Shown here piece by piece: positions 34,448 to 43,491 of a DNA stretch of 64,000 nucleotides; the stretch's first letter is position 1, and each line of letters starts with the position of its first letter. Both the position numbers and the translations under genes were made by a program. Origin of the DNA: Paenibacillus lactis (GTDB taxonomy: Bacteria > Bacillota > Bacilli > Paenibacillales > Paenibacillaceae); assembly GCF_017873605.1 (NCBI RefSeq), contig NZ_JAGGKI010000001.1, positions 124,001-188,000 of the forward strand, written 5' to 3'. A model generated the notes under the pieces. That model had not been told where the DNA came from and ran no database searches. It saw only the letters and a program-made list of their open reading frames with translations.

Positions 34448-35329
34448 CTAGACTCGGCCAATCTCATTTACGGCCTTCTCCAGCGTCTTATCGTAATATT
34501 GCACGATCCGCTGATTCGTTTCATACGCCCGTAGCGCAGCATTCAATTCCACCATCGATTGCGTCGGATCCACATTGGAACCCTCAATGAAGCCTTGGCG
34601 GATCTCTCCGTTATCCGCAGCCGTCATGAAACGAACCTCGCCGTCAGGATCGGCCATGCGAAACACGCCGTTTCCTTCCCGGATCAGGCCATGAGGCTCG
34701 CTTACAATGCTAATGCCGAGGTAGGTGCCTGTCCCATTGCCGTCCGCGTCTATGATTTGCCCTTGCTCATCCACTGTAAAGTTACGGGCCGAGCCTGTCA
34801 ATACAATCGGAGTGTTATTGTTATCCAGCACTTGATAACCGGCCTCGCTCAGCAGGCTGCCATCCGGGTCAACACGGAAGCTCCCGTTACGGGTATAACG
34901 GATATCCCCATTCTCGTTCCGAACGGTGAAAAAGCCTTCCGGCCGGTAAATAACGTCCCCATTCTCGTCCACATATCGACCCGAGGCGTCGAATTCATAA
35001 TTCTCCCCCGTGGCCGGATTCTGGACGTTGAAGGATGATACCAGCGCAAAATCAGTGCTTTTCCCGGTCTCGCGTAGCGCTCCCTCGGTATATAAGGAGA
35101 TGCTCTCCTCCGCATAGACACCGGTGTTGAACTTGCCGAGCTTCCGGTTCGAATTGGAGGGATCATTTCCGCCGATCATGGAGACGAGCACTTCCGGGAA
35201 TGAGCGCTGTACGCTATTGACCGCCTTATAACCGGTCGTGTTCAGGTTCGCAATGTTTTGGGTCACGGTATTGTGGCGCTGCTCCTGGGTCATCATCCCT
35301 GAAGCTGCGGTATAAAGTCCTCTTAGCAA
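34448..35329 (-). CDS. flhO: Flagellar rod/hook-basal body protein FlhO (FlgG family)
   Basis: A 293-residue distal-rod protein. Starting at TTG 35329 gives MLRGLYTAASGMMTQEQRHN, which lines up with the B. subtilis FlhO N-terminus; AAGGAA lies 9 nt upstream, whereas the in-frame GTG at 35338 is too close to it. The axial signature TVTQNIANLNTTGYKA follows. The C-terminus is EGSNVDPTQSMVELNAALRAYETNQRIVQYYDKTLEKAVN. A dispersed repeat separates it from mbl. Confidence 0.95.
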   Translation of the reverse strand: MLRGLYTAASGMMTQEQRHNTVTQNIANLNTTGYKAVNSVQRSFPEVLVSMIGGNDPSNSNRKLGKFNTGVYAEESISLYTEGALRETGKSTDFALVSSFNVQNPATGENYEFDASGRYVDENGDVIYRPEGFFTVRNENGDIRYTRNGSFRVDPDGSLLSEAGYQVLDNNNTPIVLTGSARNFTVDEQGQIIDADGNGTGTYLGISIVSEPHGLIREGNGVFRMADPDGEVRFMTAADNGEIRQGFIEGSNVDPTQSMVELNAALRAYETNQRIVQYYDKTLEKAVNEIGRV

Positions 35330-35650
35330 TGAAGACACTTCCTTCCATATTAACGAATGTTAAGAACCCTGATGTCCAGCCATGGAGATGGCATATTCTT
35401 CACTGCTTGTACACCGGTCCTTATCCAGATCCAGTCATCCTATCATCAATATAGATGAACAAACGAATTGGAAATCGGGCAAGTACGTAAAATGTTCCTA
35501 CAATCGCTGTTGCTTCCGGATTTCTTGTTCTTATCAATTCAACAAGGTAGAAATCCGGTCACAAAGGCGACCACTACCGTTTCTTCGGAATCATTTTTCT
35601 CCCTTGCCTGTATCTCATTCTTTAGTACATCCTATATTTATATCGGAAGG
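35330..35650. other. Intergenic region between mbl and flhO
   Basis: About 320 bp without a gene; nearly half is the family-1 inverted repeat at 35478-35608. I see no clean terminator or promoter, so flhOP may be read from the mbl promoter through the repeat. Confidence 0.6.
35478..35608. repeat. Dispersed inverted-repeat family 1, copy A
   Basis: Ends GGCAAG...CTTGCC; second arm pair TAAAATG-TTCC / GGAA-TCATTTT; inner arms CCGGATTTCT / AGAAATCCGG; and a small hairpin GGTC-ACAAAGGC-GACC. Compared with copy C, several base pairs differ on both sides in a compensating way. It lies between mbl and flhO. Confidence 0.9.
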
Positions 35651-36652
35651 TTAGAATTTTTTCTTAACGACCTTGTCCAAATTATCCAGCATAATGCCCG
35701 TTCCCTTAACCACACAGTGCATCGGATCCTCCGCAACGAGAACCGGTACCCGGAGCTCCTCCGTAAGCAGCTCGTCCAATCCGTGAAGCAGTGCGCCCCC
35801 GCCTGTCAAAATGACGCCGCGGTCGATAATGTCAGCCGACAGCTCCGGCGGTGTGCGTTCCAATACGGACTTGGCGGCCAGCACGATCGAGGATACCGGA
35901 TCCCATAGCGCCTCCTGCACCTCTTCGGAGGATACCGTTACGGTTAACGGGAGTCCCGATACCATGTCCCGCCCCCGGATGTCCATTTCCGCTTGCCGTC
36001 CCCCCGGACGAACGGTGCCGATCGCAACCTTGAGATCTTCCGCCGTACGTTCACCGATCAATAATTTATATTTATGCTTAATGTACTTCGTGATCGCTTC
36101 GTCGAACTTGTCCCCCGCGACTTTAATCGAAGAAGCGGTGACAACATCGCCCATGGACAGGACGGCCACATCTGTCGTGCCGCCCCCAATGTCCACAACC
36201 ATGTTACCGCTAGGCTGAAAAATATCCATGCCAGCGCCGATGGCCGCTGCCTTCGGCTCTTCTTCCAGGAACACATCTCTGGCGCCGCTGCGCTCAGCCG
36301 CTTCCCGAATCGCCTTCTGCTCCACCGACGTAATATTCGTCGGCGCGCAGATCAGGATACGGGGCCGGCTGTGCCAGCTGCGCGCCCCCACGCGATCAAT
36401 AAAATACTTCAGCATCATTTCCGTTATGTCGAAGTCGGCGATGACCCCGTCCCTCAGCGGGCGGATCGCCGTAATGTTGCCGGGAGTGCGTCCGACCATA
36501 CGCCGAGCTTCCTCACCGACCGCAAGGACCCTCTTCATGTCGGTCTCAATCGTGACTACGGAAGGTTCGTCTAACACTACCCCCTTCCCCTTAACGTGTA
36601 TTAGCACGTTTGCCGTCCCTAGATCGATTCCTATATCCTTGCTCAACATCAT
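35651..36652 (-). CDS. mbl: MreB-family actin homologue Mbl
   Basis: Cytoskeletal ATPase directing lateral wall synthesis, 333 residues. Actin-fold motifs: GIDLGTANVLIHVKG (phosphate 1), VDIGGGTTDVAVLSMG (phosphate 2), GVILTGGGALLHGLDELL (adenosine). PRILICAPTNITSVEQKAI is the family membrane-loop region. Placement between spoIIID and flhO, as in Bacillus, argues for Mbl over MreB/MreBH. ATG 36652 is 7 nt after GGGGG; the adjacent ATG 36649 is also possible. Confidence 0.95.
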   Translation of the reverse strand: MMLSKDIGIDLGTANVLIHVKGKGVVLDEPSVVTIETDMKRVLAVGEEARRMVGRTPGNITAIRPLRDGVIADFDITEMMLKYFIDRVGARSWHSRPRILICAPTNITSVEQKAIREAAERSGARDVFLEEEPKAAAIGAGMDIFQPSGNMVVDIGGGTTDVAVLSMGDVVTASSIKVAGDKFDEAITKYIKHKYKLLIGERTAEDLKVAIGTVRPGGRQAEMDIRGRDMVSGLPLTVTVSSEEVQEALWDPVSSIVLAAKSVLERTPPELSADIIDRGVILTGGGALLHGLDELLTEELRVPVLVAEDPMHCVVKGTGIMLDNLDKVVKKKF

Positions 36653-36844
36653 GAAAAGCCCCCAAAGTGTTATTTTATGGTAAAGAGTCCTCATTCACTG
36701 CCCCGATATTCAATCGACAATTTCCAGCAATCCATGATAATTTACGGCAAGGCAGGTCCCATGATTCGATCCTATACCAGCATTTAACATATCATACTTT
36801 AGGGGAGGGATTCAACGTCATTCTAGCGACCTAAGCACTATTTC

Positions 36845-37129
36845 TCAGGATTTTGCCGTGGCCACCGGTTCACGATTGCTGCCGGATTTTTTGTACTTGA
36901 TCTTCGTGGCTTCCCCGCCTCTTAGATGGCGGATGGATTTGTGGTATTCGAGAATGTGCTTCACCTGATCCGCCAGGTCCGGGTTAATTTCCGGCAGACG
37001 TTCGGTTAAGTCCTTATGCACCGTGCTTTTGGACACGCCAAATTCTTTGGCTATGGTTCGAACCGTATGCCTCGTTTCCACGATACAGCGTCCGATTTTA
37101 ATGGTCCGCTCTTTGATGTAATCGTGCAC
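36845..37129 (-). CDS. spoIIID: Sporulation transcription factor SpoIIID
   Basis: Mother-cell DNA-binding regulator that tunes SigE genes and helps turn on sigK. The 94-residue protein has a single helix-turn-helix, TVRTIAKEFGVSKSTVHKDL, and a basic C-terminal segment (RHLRGGEATKIKYKKS) that also contacts DNA. Start is GTG after GGGAGGCGGGAGC. mbl follows after about 190 bp, as in B. subtilis. A SigE-like promoter lies 36-63 bp upstream. Confidence 0.97.
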   Translation of the reverse strand: MHDYIKERTIKIGRCIVETRHTVRTIAKEFGVSKSTVHKDLTERLPEINPDLADQVKHILEYHKSIRHLRGGEATKIKYKKSGSNREPVATAKS

Positions 37130-37164
37130 GCTCCCGCCTCCCTACTGTGTGGATAGTTTGGTAC

Positions 37165-37192
37165 ATTATATGAGGGGCATGACGGGATATTC
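37165..37192 (-). promoter_or_regulatory. SigE-like promoter of spoIIID
   Basis: Minus strand GAATATC, 13 nt, CATATAAT; close to the SigE consensus KMATATT-N14-CATACAMT, with spacing one short. spoIIID is a known SigE target. Confidence 0.45.
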
Positions 37193-37488
37193 GCGGTTTC
37201 ACGGGCTGACAAGCTTAAGCAGGCCCATTTATTTTCTGGACATGCCGGGACGAGGCCGGACCAAAAGCACGAAAACGCAAGGCGCAGCAAGGATTGGACT
37301 TGCCTTCACAGCACGCTAGGAGAACCTGCCGGATCCCCCGTTATGTTTCACCGGATATCCACGGCCCCATATGCTTTTCCTTCGGGACTTATTCGTAAAA
37401 AAATCAACCGATGCTAAAGGGTAAAAGCGTAGCTTTGTCCATAAGCTCCTTTTGCCGTCAATATGTCCTGGTTCATTTCAAGCAGATA

Positions 37489-37519
37489 AAAAAAAGGACA
37501 GGATCTGGATCCTGTCCGG
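37489..37519 (-). terminator. Intrinsic terminator of spoIIQ
   Basis: Minus strand GGACAGGATC-CA-GATCCTGTCC followed by eight T: a perfect 10-bp stem. Confidence 0.95.
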
Positions 37520-37557
37520 TGTCGAGCGCGGTGGGCGCCGTTAGCATAATATTCAAA

Positions 37558-38295
37558 TTATTTTTGCGGGAGCAGCTTCTCCGGGTTCACCAGCTTATCG
37601 CCTTCATACACCTCGAAGTGCAGATGATTACCGAGGTCCTTCTCAAGCTCATTGCGGCCGGCGGTAGCAATCGCATCGCCCTGCTTCACTTCAGCACCCT
37701 CGGAAACCTTCACCTCATTCAAGCTTTGGTACACGGTTCTCGTGTCACCCGATGTAACTTCCACCACGTTGCCGTTCAGCGGATGATTCTCCACGCGTGT
37801 CACTTTACCGGAAAGCGCGGCTCTGACTTCAAATGCTTGATCGTCGGCGGTTGCCAGATCAATCCCCAGGTTCGGGCTGAAGGTGTCGTTATATTGCACC
37901 ATCGCCTCTTGATGCGTTTCCGGGGACTCCTCATCGAAGTAAGGCTTAACCACACTTACCGCAACGTCATCCGCTACAGGCCAAATCATCGATTGCGCAT
38001 TCGCGGTCACTTCAACAGCTTCTCCGTCTTTGCCTTCCGCAGCCGGCGTCTCCGAACCTACTACCGATCCGGATACCGTACTGTTTTCCTCTTGTGGCTT
38101 CAGCGTTTTTTGGCTGGCGTCCTGGTAGACCCACACGAGGGTTAGTATAATTGCCGCTGCTGCTAAGTATGCTGCCGGGAACACCCACCGTTTGGATAAT
38201 GCTTTCTTCCACGAAGACGACGTTGCCGACGAATCTCCCTGCACAGTTTTAGGAGCTTCTTCGTGGGGTTTAGTATTTTTGTTTTGTTCATTCAT
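37558..38295 (-). CDS. spoIIQ: Forespore engulfment protein SpoIIQ (M23/LytM-like)
   Basis: Forespore membrane protein that reaches across the intermembrane space to SpoIIIAH. The 245-residue protein has a 35-residue cytosolic tail, one membrane helix (WVFPAAYLAAAAIILTLVWVY) and a LytM domain. The first zinc-ligand position reads NLGIDLA, with Asn where active M23 peptidases have His, while HLHFEV at the C-terminus is kept; so it is probably inactive, like B. subtilis SpoIIQ. ATG 38295 follows GAGGTGA by 8 nt. A SigF promoter is visible just upstream, and gene order murA-spoIID-spoIIQ matches Bacillus. Confidence 0.94.
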   Translation of the reverse strand: MNEQNKNTKPHEEAPKTVQGDSSATSSSWKKALSKRWVFPAAYLAAAAIILTLVWVYQDASQKTLKPQEENSTVSGSVVGSETPAAEGKDGEAVEVTANAQSMIWPVADDVAVSVVKPYFDEESPETHQEAMVQYNDTFSPNLGIDLATADDQAFEVRAALSGKVTRVENHPLNGNVVEVTSGDTRTVYQSLNEVKVSEGAEVKQGDAIATAGRNELEKDLGNHLHFEVYEGDKLVNPEKLLPQK

Positions 38296-38316
38296 TTGCA
38301 ATCACCTCAGTAACCT

Positions 38317-38344
38317 ATTGTTACCGGGGGGAAATCTTTTATAC
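38317..38344 (-). promoter_or_regulatory. SigF promoter of spoIIQ
   Basis: Minus strand GTATA, 14 nt, GGTAACAAT; the -10 fits GGnnAnAnT exactly and the -35 fits GYATA. The transcript would begin about 15 nt before the start codon's ribosome site, a short leader. spoIIQ is a classic SigF gene. Confidence 0.75.
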
Positions 38345-38367
38345 GTTATCTCACTATTATTTTTTTA

Positions 38368-38546
38368 AGAGGTTGTTCAAAAAGTCGTCCTTTGATCACG
38401 AAGTGAATCAAGAAGTAACTCGGCATCGAATCTTGAATTCAGCCGGGCCTTCCGGTGCTCACGTACCTAAAACGTACGCTCTGCTCCTCAGTCCCTGGCT
38501 TCATTCAACCTTCTCGGTGCTGAAAATCCGACTTTTTGAACTCTCT
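38368..38546. repeat. Inverted-repeat family 2, long copy overlapping the spoIID 3' end
   Basis: Ends AAGAG...GTTCAAAAAGTCG (38375-38387) and CGACTTTTTGAAC (38529-38541). TTTGATCAC and AGTGAATCAAGAAG follow the left end as in the short copy; the extra 80 bp in the middle includes ACGTAC-CTAAAAC-GTACG. The right end encodes the last residues and stop codon of spoIID. Confidence 0.88.
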
Positions 38547-40111
38547 TTTAAAGACAGAAGATTGGAAGTTTGGTCAAACGAAATATCCGTATAGTAGTGC
38601 TTCAGGATGTCCTGGGCCTTGTAGCCTTCCCGGGCCATCCCTTCAGCCCCGTACTGGCTCATGCCAACCCCATGCCCGTTGCCGTAGGTCGTAATCTCGA
38701 TTTTCCCGTCTATCATCTTAAAGCTGAATTGGCTGGATTTCAGCCCAAGCTTCTCTCTCACTTCACGCCCTGTAAACGTCTTGCCTCCAACCTTCAGTCT
38801 CTCGATCCGATGACCTTCCGTATATGAAAGAATCTTCACGATCGGCGAACCGCTCCCCTGCCCGCCTGCCGATACCGGAACTGCGCCATCCGTAAGCCCT
38901 AGCTTGTCTATGAACTCCGCTCGGGACATTGTCACGGTCGTTTTATACTTTGGTGAAATCTTGACATCCCACGGGCTCTCCACGCTTCGCAGATAGGGAA
39001 TCTCATTCTTCCAATAATCCTCTGAATTTTCCGTAAAGCCGTTGCTTGTCGAGAAAAAAGAAGCCGTAATCGGCTCTCCCTGGTAGGTCATGACCATTCC
39101 CCTCGTCTCGTCCACGGCCCGTTTGAGCTTCGCCAGCTCCGCTTCCTTCCCTGCTTGCTTCCATTCCTTCTCCAGCTGATCCTTAGACAGATAGGCCTGG
39201 TGGCTAATCGTATCCGTCACCACGGCCTTGGGGTCCGGTACACCGCTGCGGTCGCCGGACAACAGCCGCTGCACGATATAGGTCCGTGCAGCGATTGCCT
39301 GTGCCTTAAGTGCCTCCGGCTGGAATTCCGCCGGCATTTCGGCGGCGAGTACGCCGACCAGGTAGGTTTCCAGCGGGAGCTCCTCCACGGTGTCCGTCCG
39401 CGTTAGATAGACGGACACCGTGGGCTCCTCCGCCGCCTGCGGCTCGGCGGAAGGTACGGGCGCCGGGCCCGGCGGGAGCGGCTCTGGCTGGCCGTTGCCG
39501 GGGGCAACGACCAGCAGCGGCAGCGCAAGCGCCAGGGCCAGGAGCCCGGCTATGGCCCAGACGGCAGGGTGCACCCGCACCCGCCGTCTTCCGGCCGCCG
39601 GGCGGCGCCGCGCGGCAAAGCCGCGGCGCCACAGCCCCCGGGGCCGCGCACGGAACGCGCGGCCCCCGCGGGGGGCGCGGCCGTCCGCCGCCGCAGTGCG
39701 CGGCGGTCCGGCCGCGGGCTGCGGGCCATGCGGCATGGCCGCCGGCCCGCCAGGGTCCGGCGCAGCGCCGTGCGGCGCACGTGCGCCAGCAGGGCTGCCG
39801 GGCGGCGGCGTCTGCGCCGCCCGAAGGGGCCGGCCGGACTTGCCGGAGGCGTCCGGCCCGGGGCCGCGGTGCCCGCGCTGCCCCTGTGCCGGCTCGTATT
39901 GTTCCTCCTCGAGCCGGCCGGGCGAAGGGCGGCCCCCCTGGGCCTGCGGCTCAGGGGCTGCCGGGAACGCCCACTTCAATACCGGTGCGGCCGCGCCTTC
40001 CGTGAATTCACGATGCGCCTGAACATCATCCTCATTCGCTTGCACCGCCGGACCCAAAATTTGTTCCTTATCTGAAAGATGGACATTCATCCGATACTTG
40101 GAATCTTTCAT
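38501..40111 (-). CDS. spoIID: SpoIID peptidoglycan lytic transglycosylase with long N-terminal extension
   Basis: Mother-cell membrane enzyme that, with SpoIIM and SpoIIP, degrades septal wall during engulfment. The extracellular part (from about residue 225) has PLETYLVGVLAAEMPAEF, QAIAARTYIV, FFSTSNGFTENSEDYW and GNGHGVGMSQYGAEGMA, all family hallmarks with the catalytic Glu in AAEMP. Oddly, the single membrane helix (residues 181-203) is preceded by 180 cytosolic residues, Pro/Arg/Ala/Gly-rich (e.g. GPPRTAAADGRAPRGGRAF) and encoded by extremely GC-rich DNA at about 39400-39960; SpoIID proteins usually have a short tail here. The ATG follows CAGGAGGGAAACGCAA, so the extension seems to be translated. 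The last 15 residues come from a repeat. Confidence 0.93.
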   Translation of the reverse strand: MKDSKYRMNVHLSDKEQILGPAVQANEDDVQAHREFTEGAAAPVLKWAFPAAPEPQAQGGRPSPGRLEEEQYEPAQGQRGHRGPGPDASGKSGRPLRAAQTPPPGSPAGARAPHGAAPDPGGPAAMPHGPQPAAGPPRTAAADGRAPRGGRAFRARPRGLWRRGFAARRRPAAGRRRVRVHPAVWAIAGLLALALALPLLVVAPGNGQPEPLPPGPAPVPSAEPQAAEEPTVSVYLTRTDTVEELPLETYLVGVLAAEMPAEFQPEALKAQAIAARTYIVQRLLSGDRSGVPDPKAVVTDTISHQAYLSKDQLEKEWKQAGKEAELAKLKRAVDETRGMVMTYQGEPITASFFSTSNGFTENSEDYWKNEIPYLRSVESPWDVKISPKYKTTVTMSRAEFIDKLGLTDGAVPVSAGGQGSGSPIVKILSYTEGHRIERLKVGGKTFTGREVREKLGLKSSQFSFKMIDGKIEITTYGNGHGVGMSQYGAEGMAREGYKAQDILKHYYTDISFDQTSNLLSLKESSKSRIFSTEKVE

Positions 40112-40782
40112 TTGCGTTTCCCTCCTGACATCACTCTTCCAGCACTTTCGTTTCTACCTTTCGTACGCTCTACTTTATCTGTATGAAGCGAAGGGAATTG
40201 CTAGAACTGTTCTGAGAGAAAAGAAAGGGATTCAAATGGGGAGTAAACTGTCGGTATTAGAAACGGGGAGAGATCCTCTATCTGAGATCACATTCTTGTA
40301 CGGGGCCATCAATAAATAAGAACAACCAATGTCGTATAAGAAGCTCCATCCCTACTTGTGAGCCCCATTATTGACGCTGCTTGAAAAATTAGATGGCATA
40401 GGCCTCCAGTACGCTTGCTTCAGTTATCTTTTTTATTACTAAAACATAACGCCTTACCAGTGATGAGAGTTCTTGCTGGATCGACGGAGAATACGAAAGC
40501 TCGCTGGACATAACAATTCTCCTAGAACTTCAGTATCGTTTCCGCTAGACCCACGCGATTCCGGATTAATCGAGCATAAGCTCCGATCCATAAACCATCC
40601 GGAAAGAAAGATCCCTGCGCGTTTCCCTGCAGCTGCGATCACTGCCTGGGCAAGTGCCTTTGCCGATTTGCGCATTTTTTGATATATAAACGACAAATGG
40701 CCTTGCCCTCAGGCAAAGCCATTTGCTACTCCGTATTAAATTCATGAATCTTGAATTAGAGAGTCTTCAAAAAACGAGGTCA
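40112..40782. other. Gene-poor region between spoIID and murA
   Basis: About 670 bp. It holds the murA terminator (40697-40727). A minus-strand CATACAGAT near 40160-40170 could be a SigE -10 for spoIID, but no good -35 is seen. Open frames here start without ribosome sites, one of them inside the terminator. Otherwise I see nothing. Confidence 0.6.
40697..40727 (-). terminator. Probable terminator of murA
   Basis: Minus strand AAATGGCTTTGCC-TGAG-GGCAAGGCCATTT, a 13-bp stem with one G-U type mismatch, followed by GTCGTTTATAT; the U-tract is weak. Confidence 0.65.
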
Positions 40783-42132
40783 TTAAGCCCAGGTAGGCTG
40801 AACATTAAACAGTTTGCTGTCTTCCGCGTCGTCCGCAGGCTTCTTCGAAGCCTTCTCGGTGCCCGGCTCCTCCGTGGAAATTCTCCAAATGTCTGCGCCA
40901 AGACCCGACAGCTTCTCGGCTAAATTGACATAGCCGCGGTCGATATGCTGAACGCCGCCAACCTCCGTCGTGCCTTCCGATACCAAACCGGCCAGGATCA
41001 GAGCAGCTCCCGCACGCAAATCGGTAGCGGTCACTTTGGCTCCCTTCAGCTTGGCTCCACCGGTAACGATGGCAGAACGTCCCTCAACCTTGATTTCCGC
41101 ATTCATCAGTTGGAACTCATCCACATGCATAAAGCGGTTCTCAAATACGGTTTCCGTCACGACACTTGTACCTTCCGACACCAGCAGAAGCGCCATCATC
41201 TGAGACTGCATATCCGTCGGGAAGCCAGGATAAGGCAGCGTTTTAACGTCTACCGATTTCAGCGGTTTGTCCGCAATAACGCGAATGCCGTTCTCATCCG
41301 GCAGGATCGTAACGCCCATCTCCTCCATTTTGGAGATCACTGGCCCCAAATGATCCGCAATTGCACCCTCGACGTACACATCGCCCCCGGTAATCGCGGC
41401 GGCAGCCATAAATGTGCCTGCCTCAATCCGATCCGGTATGACATGATGCTTCACGCCGTGCAGCTGCTCAACTCCCTCGATCCGGATAATCCCTGTTCCG
41501 GCACCGCGAACTTTAGCGCCCATGGCATTCAAGTAATTCGCCAAATCGACAATTTCCGGCTCTTTCGCCGCATTTTCGATAACCGTGACACCTTCAGCCA
41601 AGGTTGCGGCCATCATAATATTTTCCGTTGCGCCTACGCTTGCGACGTCCAGATATATCTTCGCGCCGCGAAGCTTACCATTGCTCTTTGCTTCGATATA
41701 TCCTTGTCCGAGGCTGATCTCAGCCCCGAGTGCTTCAAATCCTTTTAAATGCTGATCGATCGGTCTTGTGCCAATCGCGCAGCCCCCCGGAAGAGAGATC
41801 CGGGTTTGTCCGCAGCGTGCAAGCAAAGGTCCCATGACCAAAAAAGACGCCCGCATCTTCCGCACCCACTCATAAGGTGCTTCACATGTCGTTATGTGCT
41901 CTGCATTCACACGAATGACTTCATCCTGATATGTAATGCCTGCACCAAGCGACTCCAATACTTTACTGATTGTAATTACATCGTCAAGAGGAGGAGCGTC
42001 AATAATAACACTTTCCCCAACTTCCCCTAGTAGAGAGGCAGCGATGATCGGAAGAACTGAATTTTTTGCTCCGCTGACTTTGACGCTTCCGGTCAGTCTT
42101 TTGCCACCGCGGACGATAAATTTGCTCATCAT
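40783..42132 (-). CDS. murA: UDP-N-acetylglucosamine 1-carboxyvinyltransferase MurA
   Basis: First committed enzyme of peptidoglycan synthesis; adds enolpyruvate from PEP to UDP-GlcNAc; the fosfomycin target. The 449-residue sequence has [15 protein letters not shown], the catalytic cysteine loop [40 protein letters not shown] and [22 protein letters not shown] precedes the first ATG. A C-terminal acidic tail ([22 protein letters not shown]) extends past the usual end. Position next to spoIID and ywzB corresponds to murAA of B. subtilis. Confidence 0.97.
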   Translation of the reverse strand: MMSKFIVRGGKRLTGSVKVSGAKNSVLPIIAASLLGEVGESVIIDAPPLDDVITISKVLESLGAGITYQDEVIRVNAEHITTCEAPYEWVRKMRASFLVMGPLLARCGQTRISLPGGCAIGTRPIDQHLKGFEALGAEISLGQGYIEAKSNGKLRGAKIYLDVASVGATENIMMAATLAEGVTVIENAAKEPEIVDLANYLNAMGAKVRGAGTGIIRIEGVEQLHGVKHHVIPDRIEAGTFMAAAAITGGDVYVEGAIADHLGPVISKMEEMGVTILPDENGIRVIADKPLKSVDVKTLPYPGFPTDMQSQMMALLLVSEGTSVVTETVFENRFMHVDEFQLMNAEIKVEGRSAIVTGGAKLKGAKVTATDLRAGAALILAGLVSEGTTEVGGVQHIDRGYVNLAEKLSGLGADIWRISTEEPGTEKASKKPADDAEDSKLFNVQPTWA

Positions 42133-42617
42133 GGTTTCCCTCCGCGTCCATAATATTCCTCAAGCATAGTTGTAGTGCATTTCCTTGCTAATTCCCTAAA
42201 TTTCATCTTATCATTGTTATTTTCCGCTAAACAAGCGATCTTTGAACTATTTATGACATCTGATACGGCGTTTAGTCCAGGAACTGAAAAACTCATGATG
42301 CACTTCCAAGACGCATCTGTTATCCACAGTATGGACCTATCGAAAGGTACCACGACTGACATGCAATTGTCAATGTGTAACCATTACCGGGAGAACAAGA
42401 TAGTCCGGAAGTCATATCGTCCGCCCGATCGAATCCTTAACCTCAGTGTTCACATAATAAAATGTGTTTATTCGACATCTTCTTCAAGCAACCTAACAGA
42501 GATATAACCATTCGCACAATCATTCAAACAGGGGAGATATTTACAAATACCTAACCTTATGTACGGTTCAAAATTTCTTTCCCTAAGCTTGATGATGATA
42601 CGCGGCTCACTCTTGCT
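42133..42617. other. Intergenic region upstream of murA
   Basis: About 485 bp with no gene. The ywmB gene found here in B. subtilis is missing. A possible SigA promoter lies at 42344-42373. Confidence 0.6.
42344..42373 (-). promoter_or_regulatory. Possible SigA promoter of murA
   Basis: Minus strand perfect TTGACA, 18 nt, TACCTT. The -10 keeps TA...T only, so confidence is modest; no better candidate precedes murA. Confidence 0.35.
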
Positions 42618-42875
42618 TTAAAGCATATATCGGATCATTTGACTCCATGTAATATAGTCAATTAGAAATTCAGCAACAAAACGTCCTAATACGATGGCTA
42701 GCAGCAGATGCAGAAGCTTCCCCTGCGGTCCCTTCGGATGTCGGACGACCAAATCCAGTTTCAGATGTTGTAACGCCCACCATGCCAACGCAATACAAGC
42801 CAGGGAAACGATAATGGACATTAGTCCGTTAACCCCTACAGCACCGGAAATTGAATTGGATAAATCCTGATTCAT
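42618..42875 (-). CDS. ywzB: DUF1146-family membrane protein YwzB
   Basis: An 85-residue protein with two membrane helices (GLMSIIVSLACIALAWWALQ and LLHLLLAIVLGRFVAEFLI) joined by a basic loop containing KLDLVVRHPKGPQGKLL, the DUF1146/TIGR02327 hallmark. ATG 42875 follows GGAGGGAAC. Found between the atp operon and murA in Bacillus as well. No function is established. Confidence 0.9.
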   Translation of the reverse strand: MNQDLSNSISGAVGVNGLMSIIVSLACIALAWWALQHLKLDLVVRHPKGPQGKLLHLLLAIVLGRFVAEFLIDYITWSQMIRYML

Positions 42876-43491
42876 GTTCCCTCCTCCATTCTTCAATTAT
42901 CTGCCCATAAGGCTCGACTATTCTATAATACTTTGCCCGGACCGAAGAATCCAGCACTTTCTATCCGACATTTCCTCGGAAATAATAAAGATTGTCGACA
43001 AGATGATCAAATGTTCGGTCCAACGCAATTAGCAGAAGTCTAATCCCGGTATTGGCGTTTCTATTATGAACATTCATATTATGCGTATTTCCTCACAATT
43101 TAGCCTGTAACATCAACTATTCGCCTAGAATATACCATTGTTTGATCTTTTGATCATGGAACTATAATCCTTTTCTGATTAATTAGATTTCCAAATACTA
43201 GTAAAAATTGTTTTAAGTTCTTCCCTATGCAACAGTAATTATCCGTCACAAAAGATGCCGTATGCTTAAGCTCCCATTGCAGCATTCCCTCAAATTGCCT
43301 GTAGCTCCTGGAAGTGTTTTGCTCTCCCATGCCTGCAGTTCATCTTCTCCTATGCGTTCTATTGAATCTGTCTTAAGCTCTTTTTTTATGAAAAAAGCCT
43401 TGTTTTGATTCTTTGGTCACATGATTTCATTTATTAAAAAGAACCTCATTTCGAGGTTCCCATTGAAATTTCGGCTATTTATTTCTTTCAA
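42876..43491. other. AT-rich gap between ywzB and the 93-residue gene
   Basis: About 600 bp, noticeably AT-richer than the flanks. It contains the terminator at 43437-43462 and a palindromic GCTTTTTTCAT/ATGAAAAAAGC-like run near 43385-43402. No gene, RNA or repeat that I can recognise. Confidence 0.55.
43437..43462 (-). terminator. Intrinsic terminator of the 93-residue gene
   Basis: Minus strand GAACCTC-GAAA-TGAGGTTC followed by TTTTTAAT. Confidence 0.85.

Larger units (their letters stand above)
37130..37557. other. Intergenic region between spoIIQ and spoIIID
   Basis: Holds the spoIIQ terminator (37489-37519) and the presumed SigE promoter of spoIIID (37165-37192). The remaining 290 bp shows no gene; short readings in it lack ribosome sites. 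Confidence 0.6.

Noticed and set aside
40454-40696. 80-codon frame between spoIID and murA
   Set aside because: Starts with TTG in the murA terminator stem and has no ribosome site.
42129-42362. 77-codon frame overlapping the murA start
   Set aside because: No ribosome site, overlaps murA and a likely promoter, and no resemblance to YwmB, which might have been expected here.
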